A stretch of 64,000 nucleotides of DNA from Tamarix chinensis (GCA_030549775.1 CM060175.1:42721415-42785414), one strand, 5' to 3'. Counted from the stretch's first letter, positions 11,801-24,333 are shown. Notes: a model not told the origin generated them from the letters alone. Numbers and translations are program-made.

Positions 11801-12126
11801 AGGGTGAGTTTAGTAAATTTAGTATAGGGTATGGGTAAATTATTTAGGTAGAGATTTAGGGAAAAATATCCAGATAAAAATTATTCGGTTACCGGAATAG
11901 ATTTATTAGACGAAACGAATACCGGTTACGATCAAACCTAGGTTTAAATTTTTATACTTACCCTCTAGCATATTTTAGCCTAATTAAATTTTATAAATAA
12001 TAAGTAATAATAATAATATTACATATATTAACAATATATTTAATATAGAATATCCTTAAATAATTATTATAACTAATACACATAATTATTGGTTATAATT
12101 TGGGTTTCTAAAAATGGGGTATTACA
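8896..12126 (-). mobile_element. Solo LTR of Tekay-like gypsy, inserted in gypsy integrase
   Basis: 3231 bp bounded by TG/CA and by a perfect target duplication AAATA (8891-8895 and 12127-12131). In sense orientation it starts TGTAATACCCCATTTTTAG and ends AATGGGGGTGTTTCA. The interior is homologous to the LTR at 32308-44785: both share the CCTCAAT...CTAGGTTGATT block and the start and end words. It encodes no protein. It contains the stem-loop at 8975-9020. Removing it joins the two integrase pieces of the host element. Confidence 0.85.
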
Positions 12127-12131
12127 AAATA

Positions 12132-12740
12132 CCTTTGGAGTGTGATGTTTGTTAGCTTGATTTTGGTATCTTTCATCGAATGGTTCTATATTCCTCTTGA
12201 TTTGTTGATGAAGCTTTTGAAAGAACTCGATTCATTCCTTGGCCTCATAATTTTTTAACTCACCTTTTTTCAAGGGTACTATATCAATAGACATGTATGG
12301 ATTCATCCTATACACAATCTCAAATGGACTTGAGCGAGTAGTAATTGAAGGACTTCCATTATAAGAAAACTCTACATGAGATAACTTAATATCCCAATCT
12401 TTCTTACTTTTACTTACCAATCCTCTCGAAAAAGTGTCAAGAGTATTATTTATAACTTTAATTTGTCCATTGATTTGTGGATGACTTGAAATACTAAATA
12501 ACAAATTAGTGCCTAACATGTGCCGTATCTTCCAAAAAGTAAATAATAAACTTGACATCTCTAATATAAAACAATACTTTGAGGAATGCCATGTATTTCA
12601 CAATTTCGTTAAAATATAATTCAGCAATATGTGTAACATCATTATTTTTTTACATGGAATAAAATGAGCCATTTTAGAAAATATATCTACCATTATCATA
12701 ATAGAATATGTACCTCTTTGTATTCTAGGCAACCCTATGA
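12132..12740 (-). pseudogene. Gypsy integrase core, partial
   Basis: Minus strand, 12558-12232: HPQINGQIKVINNTLDTF, then LSHVEFSYNGS and SSPFEIVYRMNP. This corresponds to the second half of a retroviral-type integrase core (the Glu of the DDE triad falls in the HPQ-NGQ-E/K block, here altered). Further upstream, about 12740-12650, reads [22 protein letters not shown]. The zinc-binding HHCC domain and RNase H are missing at the junction near 12741. Confidence 0.75.
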
Positions 12741-15172
12741 TTTCCTTTCGGATAAGATATGGCCATTATGAGTTCACAATAATGCCTTTAGAACTCACTA
12801 ATGCACTAGCAGTATTCATGTCCCTCATGAACCAGATATTTCAACCATTATTGGATTAGTTTGTCATAATTTTCATCGACGAAATCCTCATCTATCCACC
12901 AATTGCGAGATGCATGAAAAACATTTAAGGTATACTTTGACATTGCTAAGATCACACCAATTGTACATCAAAATTTTGAAGTGCAAGTTTTGTCTAGATC
13001 ATGTGGCTTTTCTCGAACAAGTAATCTCTAATGATGGAATGACAGTTGATCTTTCCAAGATTTGAGTAGTTTCTAAACACCAACTTCTGTCAAGGAAGTG
13101 CATAGCTTTCTTGGATTGACCAATTACTATCGAAGGTTTTTTGTGGAATTTTTTGAGATAGCTTGTTCATTGACTAGCCTACTAAAGAAGGCTACATGAT
13201 TTCAATTAGATGAGAAGTGTAGTGAGGCTTTTAAAGAGTTGAAGAAGTGTTGGAATACAAATCCTCTAATAGTTTTGAGGTATACAGTGACACTTCTAAA
13301 AATGGATTAGGTTGCGTGCTGATGTAACATGGAAGAGTGGTAGTGTATGTGTCTCGATAATTGAAGCAACATGAATAGAACTACCTGACACATGACTTAG
13401 AGCTTGGTACAATAGTGTTCGCTCTTAGGATCTAGAGACACTATCTATATGGACTTCAACGTAAGTTCTACACTGACCATAAGAGCCTTAAGTACATTCA
13501 CTTAGTGAGAGTTGAATTTGTGACAACACTGATAGTTAGAGTGGGTCAAGGATTACAACCTAGAATTAACCTACCATGAGGGTAAGGTTAATGTGGTGTC
13601 TGATGTACTTAGTCGAAATATGTTGCATCCTTTAAAAATAATGGCATTATCTAACCAGCTATGCTAAGAGTTCAGGAAGATGGTGATTGACCTGATCATC
13701 ATTAGGAGTTTAAAGAAAAGAATGAGTGTACTTACCATCACTCTTTCGATATTTAAGGAAATTCAAGCAAATAAACTTAGTGATGTTAAGCTCGAAAGGA
13801 TTAAGCAATGAATTAAGGAGGGCAGAGCTTAAGGGTTTAAACTCCACGAGGATGGTAGTGTTAGATATCATGGTAAGTGGTGTATTCCCTAAAAATGCGC
13901 AAAGCTTAAGAATAAGATCTTAGAGGAAGGACATTGTACTCCTTATTCCATGCACCCTAGAGGGGAAAAGATGTACAAGATTTGAAGAAGGTGTATTGGT
14001 GGCCTTAAATGAAGTAAGAGGTGGCAGATTTTGTTTCCTAATTTCTGACCTATCAGAAGGTTAAAATCGAGCACAAAAGGCCAACAAGGCTAGTATAACC
14101 AATAGAAGTTCTAGAACAAAAATGGGATAACATATCGATGGACTTTGTAATGGGTCTTCCTAGGACCCATTATGTTTTTGATTCCATTTGGATTGTTTTG
14201 GATCGCTGACTAAGTCATAAGTATTCATACCTATGAAGATAACATGGAATATGGAATAGTTAGCTAATGCATATTAGAAGTATGTTGTACGATTGCATAG
14301 GGTCCCTAGAGACATTGTGTCAGACCAATACATCAGATTCTTGGCACAATTTTGGAAAAGGTTTCAAGCTGCTTTTGGGACACAGTTGAAAATGGATACC
14401 ACTTTTCACCTGGCCATGAATGGTTAGATAGAGAGGACTATTTAGACCTTGGAGGATATGCTTTGAGCTTGTGTGTTGGATTTTGTGGGCAGGTGTGAGG
14501 ACTGCCTAGACTTGACTAATTTCTCCTACAACAGTTACTACACTAGTATTAGGATGGAACCTTTTGAAGCTTTGTATGGAAGAAAGTATTGCAGCCCCAT
14601 ATTTTGGGATGACATCAATAAGATAATTATTTTGGGACCAAAGACGATTGAGGAGACAACAAAGCAGATTCGACTGATTCAAGATCAAATGAAAACAACA
14701 TAGGACCTACAAAAGAGCTCTGTGGACATGAGAAGAGAAACTAAGGATCACAAGGTGGGCGATAAAGTCCTCTTGAGAGTCTCTCCCACCAAGAGAGTCA
14801 TGATGTTTGTTTGGAAGGGTAAACTTAGTCCTATATACATTGAACCATATGAGATCGTTAACCATGTTTGCGAATTTGCCTATTGTCTATCCCTACTAAT
14901 AGAAATGTTACATGTACACAATGTCTTCCACATATCCTAGTTGAGAAATTACGTAGCAGATCATTCACATTTTATTCAATCGGAGTCATTAAAACTGACT
15001 AGTTATTAACACATAAAGAACGACTAATAAGCATCCTAGATAAGAAGATTTGAGTGACATGCATGAGATTTTCCCTCTAATAAAGGTCTTTTGGTCATAG
15101 AATGATGTTGAGGAAGCTACTTGGGAGGCTGAGGATGAGATTCACATGAGATACCCAAAGTTGTTCTCTTAG
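12741..15172 (+). pseudogene. Tekay pol: RT, RNase H, integrase, chromodomain (broken)
   Basis: RT starts with [20 protein letters not shown] (from about 12748) and continues to FVIIFIDEILIY, where the catalytic FxDD has become FIDE. The thumb follows (SFLGLTNYYRRFF, near 13105). An integrase with RTHYVFDSIW-like and HLAMN-like blocks lies at about 14150-14430, then NFSYNSYYTSIRMEPFEALYG (14517-14580). The GPY/F region reads GDKVLLRVSPTKRVMMF (14758-14810). The chromodomain-type tail VEEATWEAEDEIHMRYPKLF ends with a stop at 15170-15172; this tail, after VHNVFHIS, is typical of Tekay/Del. Many in-frame stops show it is dead. Confidence 0.82.
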
Positions 15173-15311
15173 TGTAATGACTTTGGCTTACTCCTTTTTC
15201 TTTAAGGGGGTAGTACCCTTTTTACCTTGTTGAATGAACTTGTGTGCTTATTCTATGTCTAGACCTTGGTCAGTAGGCTTTGGGGACATAACCTCTTTAA
15301 AGGGTTAGTGC
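15173..15311 (+). other. Tekay pol-LTR spacer
   Basis: Short non-coding stretch with a purine-rich run (CTTTAAAGGGTTAGTG) just before the LTR that could be the decayed polypurine tract. Confidence 0.5.
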
Positions 15312-18300
15312 TTTAATGCCCCATATTTTTGTGAAATTATTGAATAAGAAATTATGATATTTGTTGATGTTTACTTTTGATTTGGAACCATAATTGAGTT
15401 TAAAAAAAATTGGATTTGAATAAGATATGAAAGTTTTATAACTTGGGTTTCAGGTAGATTGATCGGCTAGTTTCATGAACCGATCAACTAGTTCATTGTT
15501 TTAGATGGTTTTACTTGAATAAACTTATCAATTGGTTTGTACAATAGTTGAATGATGGACTACACCAATTGACTGGTTTGTTGAGCTTTGATTCTAGGCA
15601 TGATTATTCTTAGTTGGGAGATTCCTCCTATGTTGATTTTTCATTTCCCCCCTCTTGTTTGGCAGGTTCTGGGCTAAATTGCCTTGTACCTCTCTAGAGA
15701 GAGCTTAGGCAATCTTGGATGAAATCTACTATTCCACTTAAATTCAAATGGCAGGAAGTATGGTTTTTGATCTATACTAGGTCACACTCATGAATTGTAT
15801 TGATTTGTTGGCTATAAATGGCCCTAATCACCCTTTCCATTCACCTTTCTTTAAGCCGCCGAGTTAGTCCAACCCCCTCTGAACGTGTGATCTTTGCCTC
15901 AAATTTGAGGTTTAATTTGGTTTCTTTTTCATTCTCTAGATCCTTTCTCTAGCTCCTTTTTATTTTTCTTTAAGAAAAAGGAAGGTTAGATTTAGGAGAA
16001 ATTTGAGACACCTATTATCAACAAAGAATCCCCTTTATTATCTCTTAACTTGGTAAGCCATTTTCTCCTTCTATTTTGAGCCTTGATTCACAAAAATATG
16101 TGTTGAAGATTCTGAAGCTTTGACTGTATTTTGTAAGGTTTTCAAAGTTAAGGTTTTTTATGGGTTGGGTTTTCTTTTTTAAAGAAAGTTATCTTGCATC
16201 AAGTAAGTCATTCTTACTTCTGAAATGTGAATTTGTTAAGCTTGTATGTTATGAAACCTTTAAAGTTCTGATTTTATATGTTGGCATGAGTATGTGGTTT
16301 TTATATTTGGCATTGGATTATTAGATTGTAAAAAATAAAAAAAATTGAGATGAATGCATGTTTTTTAAGGAAAACCCAATTGTGATGATTAATTGTGAAA
16401 TATGCAGCTGTTGTAAACTAGAAATGTGTTAATGTGATGTTAGATCATGTTTCAATTTGATATGGTAAGAATTCATAAGTATGATACACATGAAAATGCC
16501 TATTTTGTGTTGTTGAGGGCAAATTGATTGACAAAATAGGTCATACCGATCGAATGGTCCTCATAACGGTTAATTGGTTGATCCAACCAATCGACTGGTA
16601 GGACTGTAGTGGCCTTTGTTTTGCTCTTTCCTCAAACTCATTAACTAATTTGGGAATAACTGATTGACTGTTCTATATATAGTCAACTAGTTTATCCAAA
16701 CTGATTGAACGGTTTGAGGAAAACATGGGTTTGACCAAGCCAAACCAATCATCTGGTTCGCTAAATTGATGGAATGGTTGATACAATTGATTGTCTAGTT
16801 AGGCCGAATCGCTCAACTAGTTTAGCCAGATTGTTTGATCTTCATTTATTAGCTTGTATTTGCTTTTCAACTGTGCCTAAAATTACTATATGTCTATTTA
16901 ATGCGTAGAATGCATTCATTGACCAGGGTTAACAACCTTTTGATGGATTAAATGAATCATGACTCATGATATACTAAATAATCATTGTGAAATTCTTGAG
17001 TGGTAAGTTTGAGAGGTTGTTTGATGGCTCATAAAAGGAAATTAAATATAAAAAATTTATCTTGAATAATTAAGCTCTTAAAAATGGTTATTGTTAAGCA
17101 AAAATTAATGTAAATTCCATATATAATTGGGAATAGTAAGGGTTAATATGGAATGAGCATATGGATATTTTGTTTGTATATTATGTGGGTCTTGCGTGAT
17201 CACATCCTCAAGAATAATACACTAATCATGTTCGAGTTGTATATGGGTCTGGGTTACCCGATCCTCGATTAGCTACTAGAGATTAGTCTACCTTCGGGCA
17301 TTATTGGTGCCTTCTAGCCTTGCCTTTGGGCGGGATCCTAGTAGATATCTGTGCCTTACCTACTCTAGATACCGGTGATGTACTAGGAGGTATCAATACT
17401 AGAGGGTCTGGTTACCTAGGTGGTTCGTGGTTCTTGGCTTTGGCTTAGGCTTATGTCCATTTGTCGTTTGGCTTCAGCCTGGACTTATATCTAATGGTGG
17501 TCGCTTAGCTTCAGCCTAGACTTTATGTCCTTTGGTTTGGATAGGCTTCCATGGTATATGATGCCATGGGATGGTGTACAGTCCATCGCTTGATGACAAT
17601 GATAAACGCTGGAATGAATATTTGCATAATAATTCGGAAGGAGTATTTCAAATAAGATTGTGGTTACGGAGGAATATAGAGTAGAAGGAAAGAATTGGGA
17701 ATATAGATAATGCCTTGTAGAGAACATGCGTGTCTAGATGAATGTAATCTTACTATTAATTGAATATTCTACTTGTAGCATGTATACCAGCATACATGAC
17801 ATAATAACATGGGGTCAAGCATAATTAGTCACATGTAATGCGAACCTTCCATGCCTAATGTGATCATGATAATGCGTGTATTATGTTTTATGAAGTATGC
17901 ATGAAACTATTCATATGTATTCTATGCATGCATATCTTGTGTGTTGGTAGCTCCATTGAGAAGGTAACTTGGCTTACTCAGAACAAAGTGTAACAATGGC
18001 CCACTTTCTCTTTCACCTGCTCAATCTCACAAGTAAAGTGCCTTATATAGGTTTTTGGGGAGGGCTAGTAGTTGGCCAATCTCATGTGGGACATGGGTTG
18101 AGAGCGTTGACATCCGGAGACTCTAAGAGGTCCTCAATTGACTAGAGGTAAGGTTTCATTATATTTTATTTTGCTGTAATTTTAACCCTATATTCTGGTT
18201 TCAATTTTCTTTCTTGCGTACTTGGTTATTTTGGATCGCTACGGTCTTGTACTTGGAATATTTTCCTATTTATGTCATCTAACCAGCTTTTGCACATATG

Positions 18301-18479
18301 GCTATTAGCTGTTTGTTTTTGGTTTCTCAGCCTTACATCTAGCATGGGATGGGCTGCAAGCATCTATCCTATGTTAGGTATGATGGTTACACCCTATTTT
18401 TCCTACGTGTTTAATTACTTTTTGCTTCCATAAGGTTGCAAAATGAAAATTTTCAGTAGTAAAAAATAGAAGTATTACA
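15312..18479 (+). repeat. Tekay 3' LTR
   Basis: About 3168 bp. Starts TTTAATGCCCCATATTTTTG (a mutated TGTAATGCCCC start) right after pol and ends GAAGTATTACA. It contains two irregular arrays of a word like CCAATCGACTGGTT (15450-15600 and 16530-16850) and the stem-loop at 18337-18379. It is clearly homologous to the LTR at 59793-63151 on the other strand and related to 26473-28531. Confidence 0.78.
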
Positions 18480-19300
18480 AATAGGTGCAATAATAGTTAA
18501 CAAATCCTTAATAAATCTCCTATAGAAACTAGCTAACCTATGTAAACTTCTTACATGGTGAATATCCTTAGGAATAGGAAACTATTTAATAGCTTCTATA
18601 TTAGTAGGATAACTCTAATATCCTTGACACTAACAATATAATTAAGAAAAATTACGTTTGGAAGCATAAATTCACCTTTTCCAACTTTCCATACAATTTA
18701 GTTTTTCTTAGTTTATCAAATAGTTTCCTTAGATGCACAAGATGATCATGTTTATTCTTAATATATGTAATCCAAATAAACCAAAATGATGCCACCTAGG
18801 AAAGGATGAAGATTTCATTTATTAGTCTCATGAAAGAACTAGATGTATTACACAATCTAAAAGGTATCACAATCCATTCATAAAGGCCATATTGAGTTTT
18901 ATAGGTTGTTTTCTATTTATCTTTTTCATTGATTCTCATTTGATGATAACCAATTCTTAAATAAAATTTGAAAATCACATGGGCACCACAAATTTCATCA
19001 AGCATGTCATAAATTTTAGTTATAGGAAATCTATACTTGATAGTTATATTATTTATGACTCTAAAATTTATACACATATCCTAGGTACATCTTTCCTAGA
19101 ACTAATAAGGTAGGTACACAACAAGGAATCATAATTTCTCTTACATAACCTCTATCTATTAAATTCTTATATTTGTCTTTATAATTCCTTATCATCTTTT
19201 GGATTACATCTATAAGCAATTTTATTAGGTATAGGCATTCCAGGAATTAAATCCATACCATGTTCTATACCTCTAATAGGTGGTAGTCCATGAGGTAAGT
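18480..19300 (-). pseudogene. Gypsy reverse transcriptase, broken
   Basis: Minus strand from about 19110 leftwards covers palm and thumb: the block around 18800-18740 reads VYLDY where YVDD is expected, so one catalytic Asp is lost. Then NKHDHLVHLRKLFDKLR, and near 18560-18490 SFYRRFIKDLLTIIAPI, the end of the RT thumb. Frameshifts separate the blocks. The matching region of the element at 54-58.5 kb is better preserved. Confidence 0.75.
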
Positions 19301-19309
19301 CTTCAAGAA

Positions 19310-20006
19310 TTACATTGTTATATTCATCAAGAAGTCTAATAAGATTTGAATTCTTATAATTTTATCCCCCAATTGATATTCCCTTACTACTAAGGCATAA
19401 AAAATACATGCCTCCTCATTATAATTAATCATATCATTTTCATGCAAGAATAAACTCTTTTTAGTGTCAATAAGTTGCTTATGATCACATTGAGATGGTT
19501 TAAATTTATACTTATTTTTAATTGTAAGTATAAAATATTCATTAGCCAAACCATCATAGATTAAATTTCTATCATATTGCCATGGTTTTCCTAGTAATAT
19601 ACTACAAACATCCATAGGTAATACATCACACAATACTTCATCATGATAGTCACTACTAAAAAAAATTAATTAGGGTTTTCTTCTTTACCTTATCACCTTT
19701 ATCCTTATTAAGCCATTGTAATGAATATGGTATAGGGTGATTAATAGTCACTAACCCTAGTTGTTTGACCATCATTTCACTAGCAACATTAGTACTTGAA
19801 CCACTATCTATAATGACTCTACAAACCTTATCACCGATTATACATATAGTTTTAAATTTTTTATCCCTTTGTGTAGATGTATTATTAGGTTGTATTTGTA
19901 ATATCATTTGAAGTATAAAACATGGATTACCATATTCTTCATACATACTAAAGGTATCATCATTAGACTTGATTTCTAGGTCATCATTATCATCGCATGG
20001 TTCCAT
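19310..20006 (-). pseudogene. Gypsy aspartic protease and RT linker
   Basis: Minus strand, 20006-19656: acidic linker, then CRVIIDSGSSTNVASE with the DSG catalytic triplet of retropepsin intact, and VKQLGL. The next frame, 19633-19310, reads CDVLPMDVCSILLGKPWQYD, the PMD-C-LLGRPWQ block found after protease in this gypsy group, then KKSLFLHE. One frameshift separates the two. Confidence 0.8.
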
Positions 20007-21767
20007 GAACTCTATTTAATTTAAGGTCAAAACTCTTTGATTAAGACATTCTCTAGAAAAATGACCATATTCCTTATCTTTAAAACCTTTTTTATTATAA
20101 TTTTTTTATTAGACCTTTTAGTCACCTTATTCTTAACTTTTTCTTCTCGGTTAGGGTTGTTTTTTTAATCAGTAGTCAAAGATGCTATGTCTAAAATTTT
20201 GAATTAGATGCATTTGAATAGGTTTTGTTTGATGTCGAAGTCAAAGCAATTTTTTTAGCATAGGCTTTGGTTGACTTAGTTTTTAATTCACATTTTAAAG
20301 CCAATTTAGTCAAATCATCAAGAGAATCATAGGCAAAATTTTTAACTTTATTCCTAATCAAGTTACTAAGACCACCTAAAACCACCTAAGTATCTTACAA
20401 ATTTTTGTTATTTTCTTTCATTCATATCATATAATAGTTCTAGTCTTTCAAACTCTCTAGTTTATTATTCTACACTAATAAGTCCTTGCCTAAAAGTATT
20501 AAATTTGATATACAATTCTTGTTCATACTCTTTAGGGACAAATTTCTTCCTTGGGTGTTTTTTCAATTTCTTTTGTGACTTGATTTTATTATTTTCTTAC
20601 CTTTCATGAGTTCTCTTAATATTATCATACCAAACCATAGAAAAATTTTAATTTGAGAGTTTCTAACTTACATCTATGCTCATCATCATACTTTCTAAAC
20701 TCAAATATGGATTCTATTTCATGTAACCGGTCAAAAAACAACTCTACATCAAATTCACCATAGAAATATGGGAGATCGAGCTTGATACCTTCTTCTTCAA
20801 AATGGTTATACTTTGGTTGGTAATTTGCATGTACTCATCAGTTGTGGATGAAATCATCAGATCCATTCTCGTTTTCCTTATCCTTATACTCCATTCAGTT
20901 GTTGAGTTTTCCACCTTGTGCTTGTACTACCCTCTACACCGTGTCTTCTAATTGGTCATAGGTGTCCTCTATGGTGTTGTGCATGTGTTGGAGTGTCTCT
21001 TGGTTAGCTACTATTATCTCCAACATTTGAAGTTGAATTTAGGTAGAAGGCATTTGTTGAAGTTGTTCATTGGTAGCATGCACACTTGTTGTAAGTTGTT
21101 GAAGAGTGTTGCGCATTTCTTTCATAGAAACTTCTTCACCTATGCTATTTTTATTAATGAAATTTGCTTAATAACTTGTTTTTATTGTTGGTTGTTGATC
21201 TTAATGGAGTTTCAAGAATATTGGAAGCTTCTTGGGTGTGGAAATGGAGTAATAATGGAAAGGAAATGGTTTAATGCATTACCACCAATTCTTGACGCAC
21301 AATGAGGGGATCTTTATAGACGATGATGGAAGGAGTTTTGTAGGAATGATGTTGACTTGAAAATTGAGAATGGTTTGAATGCTAAGATAGGAAGAATAGG
21401 TTGAACATCTAAGTAATTTTTCACCAATGCTTGGAGAAATTTTGAGTCTGCTTGCTTGCATCAATACGATCATCAAAATTAAGGATAGGAGTTCAAAGAT
21501 AGGCACAATGCTCGAACAAAACTTAGAAAAGAAGAAGATCACTGATAATTTTTTAGTGCAAGAGTGAAATTGATAGAATATTTTATGATGTTAGGATTAA
21601 ATTTCCTTATATATATTCGGTGCAACTTGAGAGGAAACGTTGAAGGATCAAACTTCTTTAACTTAAAGGATTGAATATTCAAAAATAATTTGAAGATGGG
21701 TAAAAAAGTGGGAATTCTTCATATTGAATGTATTAGAGAAAGGAAGAGTCAGTTGTGGAAAAGCCAA
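20007..21767 (-). pseudogene. Gypsy gag and 5' leader, decayed
   Basis: A zinc-knuckle relic is visible near 20095-20045 (YGHFSREC, with the first Cys residues gone). At 20385-20191 a frame reads GGLSNLIRNKVKNFAYDSLDDLTKLALKCE, similar to the capsid part of the related element. Upstream, to 21767, frames are too broken to assign; by position it is the N-terminal gag and leader. Confidence 0.6.
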
Positions 21768-21784
21768 CCTGGTTTTGGTACCAA
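21768..21784 (-). promoter_or_regulatory. Gypsy primer binding site
   Basis: On the minus strand TTGGTACCAAAACCAGG, three bases from the LTR end at 21788; about three mismatches to the extended initiator tRNA-Met complement (TGGTATCAGAGCCAGG). It fixes the direction of transcription as right to left. Confidence 0.7.
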
Positions 21785-21787
21785 GAA

Positions 21788-22603
21788 TGGTGTGGGTTCT
21801 TCCTTATAGTGTTGAAAATTCAAAGATTAGAATAAGGTTAGGTTTAGTGGTTTGAAATGAAGAACAAGATTATGAATCTTCTATCATGATTTAAGGAAGG
21901 TTGGAATAATGCTATGAACCTTCAAGCAGGATTGAAGGAATAATTTCATGAGAAGTTTAACTTTGAATGTTTCTTCAAGAATAAATTCAAAGTATTCTAT
22001 TTAATATTACTCCAGTTTATCTTAGTTAGTAATATCTTCTCACAAAAGAGGGAAAATAGTCAAGTATATTACTTTTATTAGATTTCAAAATAGGTTCAAC
22101 ATTTATGTTACAAGGTGTTGACTTATGCCTTATATAGGTGGTCACACTTTGCTAATAGGTACACTAAGGTAACCGAGCAATATAAACATGGATAACTAAC
22201 ATAATAACTAGAAATAGAAACATAAACTAACCTATATAATACATAAATCAAACAAAAAATTATTACGAAGAAACATAGCAAATTGTAATGTGGAAATAAC
22301 TAACAAGAGTCCTACTTTACATAAAATTTATACTTGACTTGTATGTTTGACTTTCATGCATAATAGAATCCTTTGTCTTGTAATAACTTGTAACATATGG
22401 AATCTTAAGAATGTTTACGTCTTGAAGTACATTAATCTTCTCCTTTGTAATATGTTGTATACCTACAATGATTACTCAAATTACACGCATTAAGGTTAGC
22501 CACATTGTTAATATTATCATCAGAGACAAATAATATAATAAGCTCAATAAATAAGTATGCCAAATATTCATCACCTTGAGAGTCAATGGATGCTCTTGCA
22601 TCA
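21788..22603 (-). repeat. Gypsy 5' LTR (right copy)
   Basis: 816 bp, pair of 7839-8649; ends TGGTGTGG and CTTGCATCA on the plus strand, followed by target duplication ATTAC (22604-22608). Confidence 0.88.
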
Positions 22604-22643
22604 ATTACCGATAAGACTATAGGCACACCCATAACATATCTAT

Positions 22644-23590
22644 TGTTGGAAGCTGAATTTCAACCAATTTTGGTTAGCTAATTGTTTAATTTGGTTTTAG
22701 ACTTGCAACAACTTCTCAAGAGCTTTAAAAGGTATTACATTATGATGTAACAAGACTTAGCATGAGAGCATATTTAGGGACTCATGTCTAACTTAAATAA
22801 CATTATCTTTAAGGAAGAATGATAGGAAATGTTTTAGAAATACCCTATTTATGTACTTAATATGAGTTTTGACTAGAGATTTGGTGCATAACATAGCTTA
22901 GTTTTGGTACGTGTTGGTTACATGAAAAGTATTGGTTTGGAGTATACATACCGTGGAAAACACAGGGTCCTTGTGTTGTTTAAAATGGATTGTGTTTTTC
23001 CATAGAATTTCCTGGACTATCTTTGGGTAAAAATTAAAGAGTATAGATTTAATCATGGGGGACTTTATGTTTGCTAAACACGCTATGTGTATTTTTAGAT
23101 CTTTTGCTGAACACATTGCTTTGCATTGTAGGGTTTCATTTTGATATAAAAGTATTGCGATGAAACCTTAATTTCTATCAAACATACTATTGTATTATCC
23201 TCTTTGTATCCTCTTTGATAGAGAGAATTACTTATTTGTGTGATCAAATCTGAGAGATCACCGCATATAATAAAGATCTTTAATTTTTCCTAATTTTTGT
23301 AATTTTTTAATTCATCAATTGGTTCTTGTGTTCCTAATTGTAAATTAGATTTGGTCCTATCTGATCTCAAATCGGTATTTATCACAAAAAAATGGTTTCA
23401 GAGCATCATTGATATGATATATTAGAATTGGGATAGCATCTATTATATTTGAAATTAAGAAATTGGACCATTTTGTCAATTTTGGGCTATAAAAATTGAA
23501 GGTGTGAAATATTTTGATTTAGAATGGTCTAAAAAAGGCTTTACATGGGAAGCTGAACAATCTATAATTGATGAAGGAGGAGAGATTTGA
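22644..23590 (+). mobile_element. Ty1/copia 5' end (LTR, PBS, start of gag)
   Basis: LTR about 22644-23384 (starts TGTTGGAAGC; ends near ATTTATCA). The primer binding site TGGTTTCAGAGC is at 23393-23404, one mismatch to the tRNA-Met complement. A gag start follows around 23450-23520 (FEIKKLDHFVNFG, matching the copia F-L-G-NF-LWK block). It is cut at about 23590 by a Tekay-like insertion. The copia integrase relic at 28532-28765 probably is its continuation. Confidence 0.72.
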
Positions 23591-24331
23591 TGAGGTTAAT
23601 ATACATTCACTCTCAACCATACATGATACTAATGCATGACCTGAATTATTATTATTCCATGATTTCCATGCAAGTATGCCTTATTATCTTACTATCATGA
23701 GCCTCAGTGTTATATTATTTTAGTATACTTATCATCATGTTACTATGTGACTTTAATATGCAACATGTGCACTTACCATGTTTTAGGTAGTTTGTTTTAC
23801 TGAAACTTAATCATATTGATACTATATATGTGGGGTTACTGTGATGAGATAGGCTTCTTATCTGGTAGTAGAGGGTGATATTTAGGGCCCTGATTCTCAA
23901 CTAGAGTACGTCGATGATGATATCATGGGTTAGTAGCTGGTAATTTCTTGGGGGGTTTGAGAGTTACATTTTTATTTTTTAACGAGTTAGAATAATTTGT
24001 TAGATGTATTTTCCCACTATTTTGGGATGATTTTAGTTCATTTCGATTATTTAAACTCTTGGCTTTGATTTATATAATTGGATTTTTTAAATTATCTCTT
24101 ATATCTATATTATTATTCTCATCATTGTTATTATATAATTGTTTTATTATTAGTAGAGTATGCTTTCTTTTGTTTTTGTTTAGTTTTACTTTGCATCAGA
24201 CATGGGTTAAGTGATTATCACACCTCTCTAATAGTTGATGAGGTAGTAGAGTTCTTTGATTTTTCTTTTATAAATGCTTTCACATTATCTTCAAAACAAA
24301 ATATTCTATTTTAAAATTTACGGGTGTTTTA
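23591..24331 (+). repeat. 3' end of a Tekay-like 5' LTR
   Basis: Homologous to 27875-28531 (shared blocks: TTATCATCATGTTACTATGTG, CTTGGGG-TTTGAGAGTTACATTT). It ends near CGGGTGTTTTA and is followed by a PBS-like word at 24334-24346. The left part of the LTR is missing. Confidence 0.7.
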
Positions 24332-24333
24332 AG

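Larger units (their letters stand above)
12741..18479 (+). mobile_element. Tekay/Del-type chromovirus, 3' half, nested in gypsy
   Basis: Begins abruptly inside the RT domain and runs through RNase H, integrase and chromodomain to a 3.17-kb 3' LTR, all on the plus strand, opposite to its host. The 5' LTR, gag and protease are lost. Host sequence resumes at 18480 in the RT region, so roughly 0.9 kb of the host is missing by comparison with the related element at 54-58.5 kb. The insertion and deletion therefore left no testable target duplication. Confidence 0.8.
7839..22603 (-). mobile_element. Ty3/gypsy retrotransposon with nested insertions
   Basis: Full-length outline: LTRs at 7839-8649 and 21788-22603, both sides flanked by ATTAC (7834-7838 and 22604-22608), PBS next to the right LTR and PPT next to the left one. 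So it is transcribed right to left. Gag, protease, RT and integrase pieces follow in the right order on the minus strand. The internal region is split by a solo LTR (8896-12126) and by a truncated Tekay-type element (about 12741-18479). The second insertion or a later deletion removed RNase H and the first part of integrase. All frames are broken. Confidence 0.88.

Noticed and set aside
20952..21542. 117-residue plus-strand frame and 87-residue minus-strand frame
   Set aside because: They are in the decayed gag/leader of the minus-strand gypsy; neither resembles a protein family.
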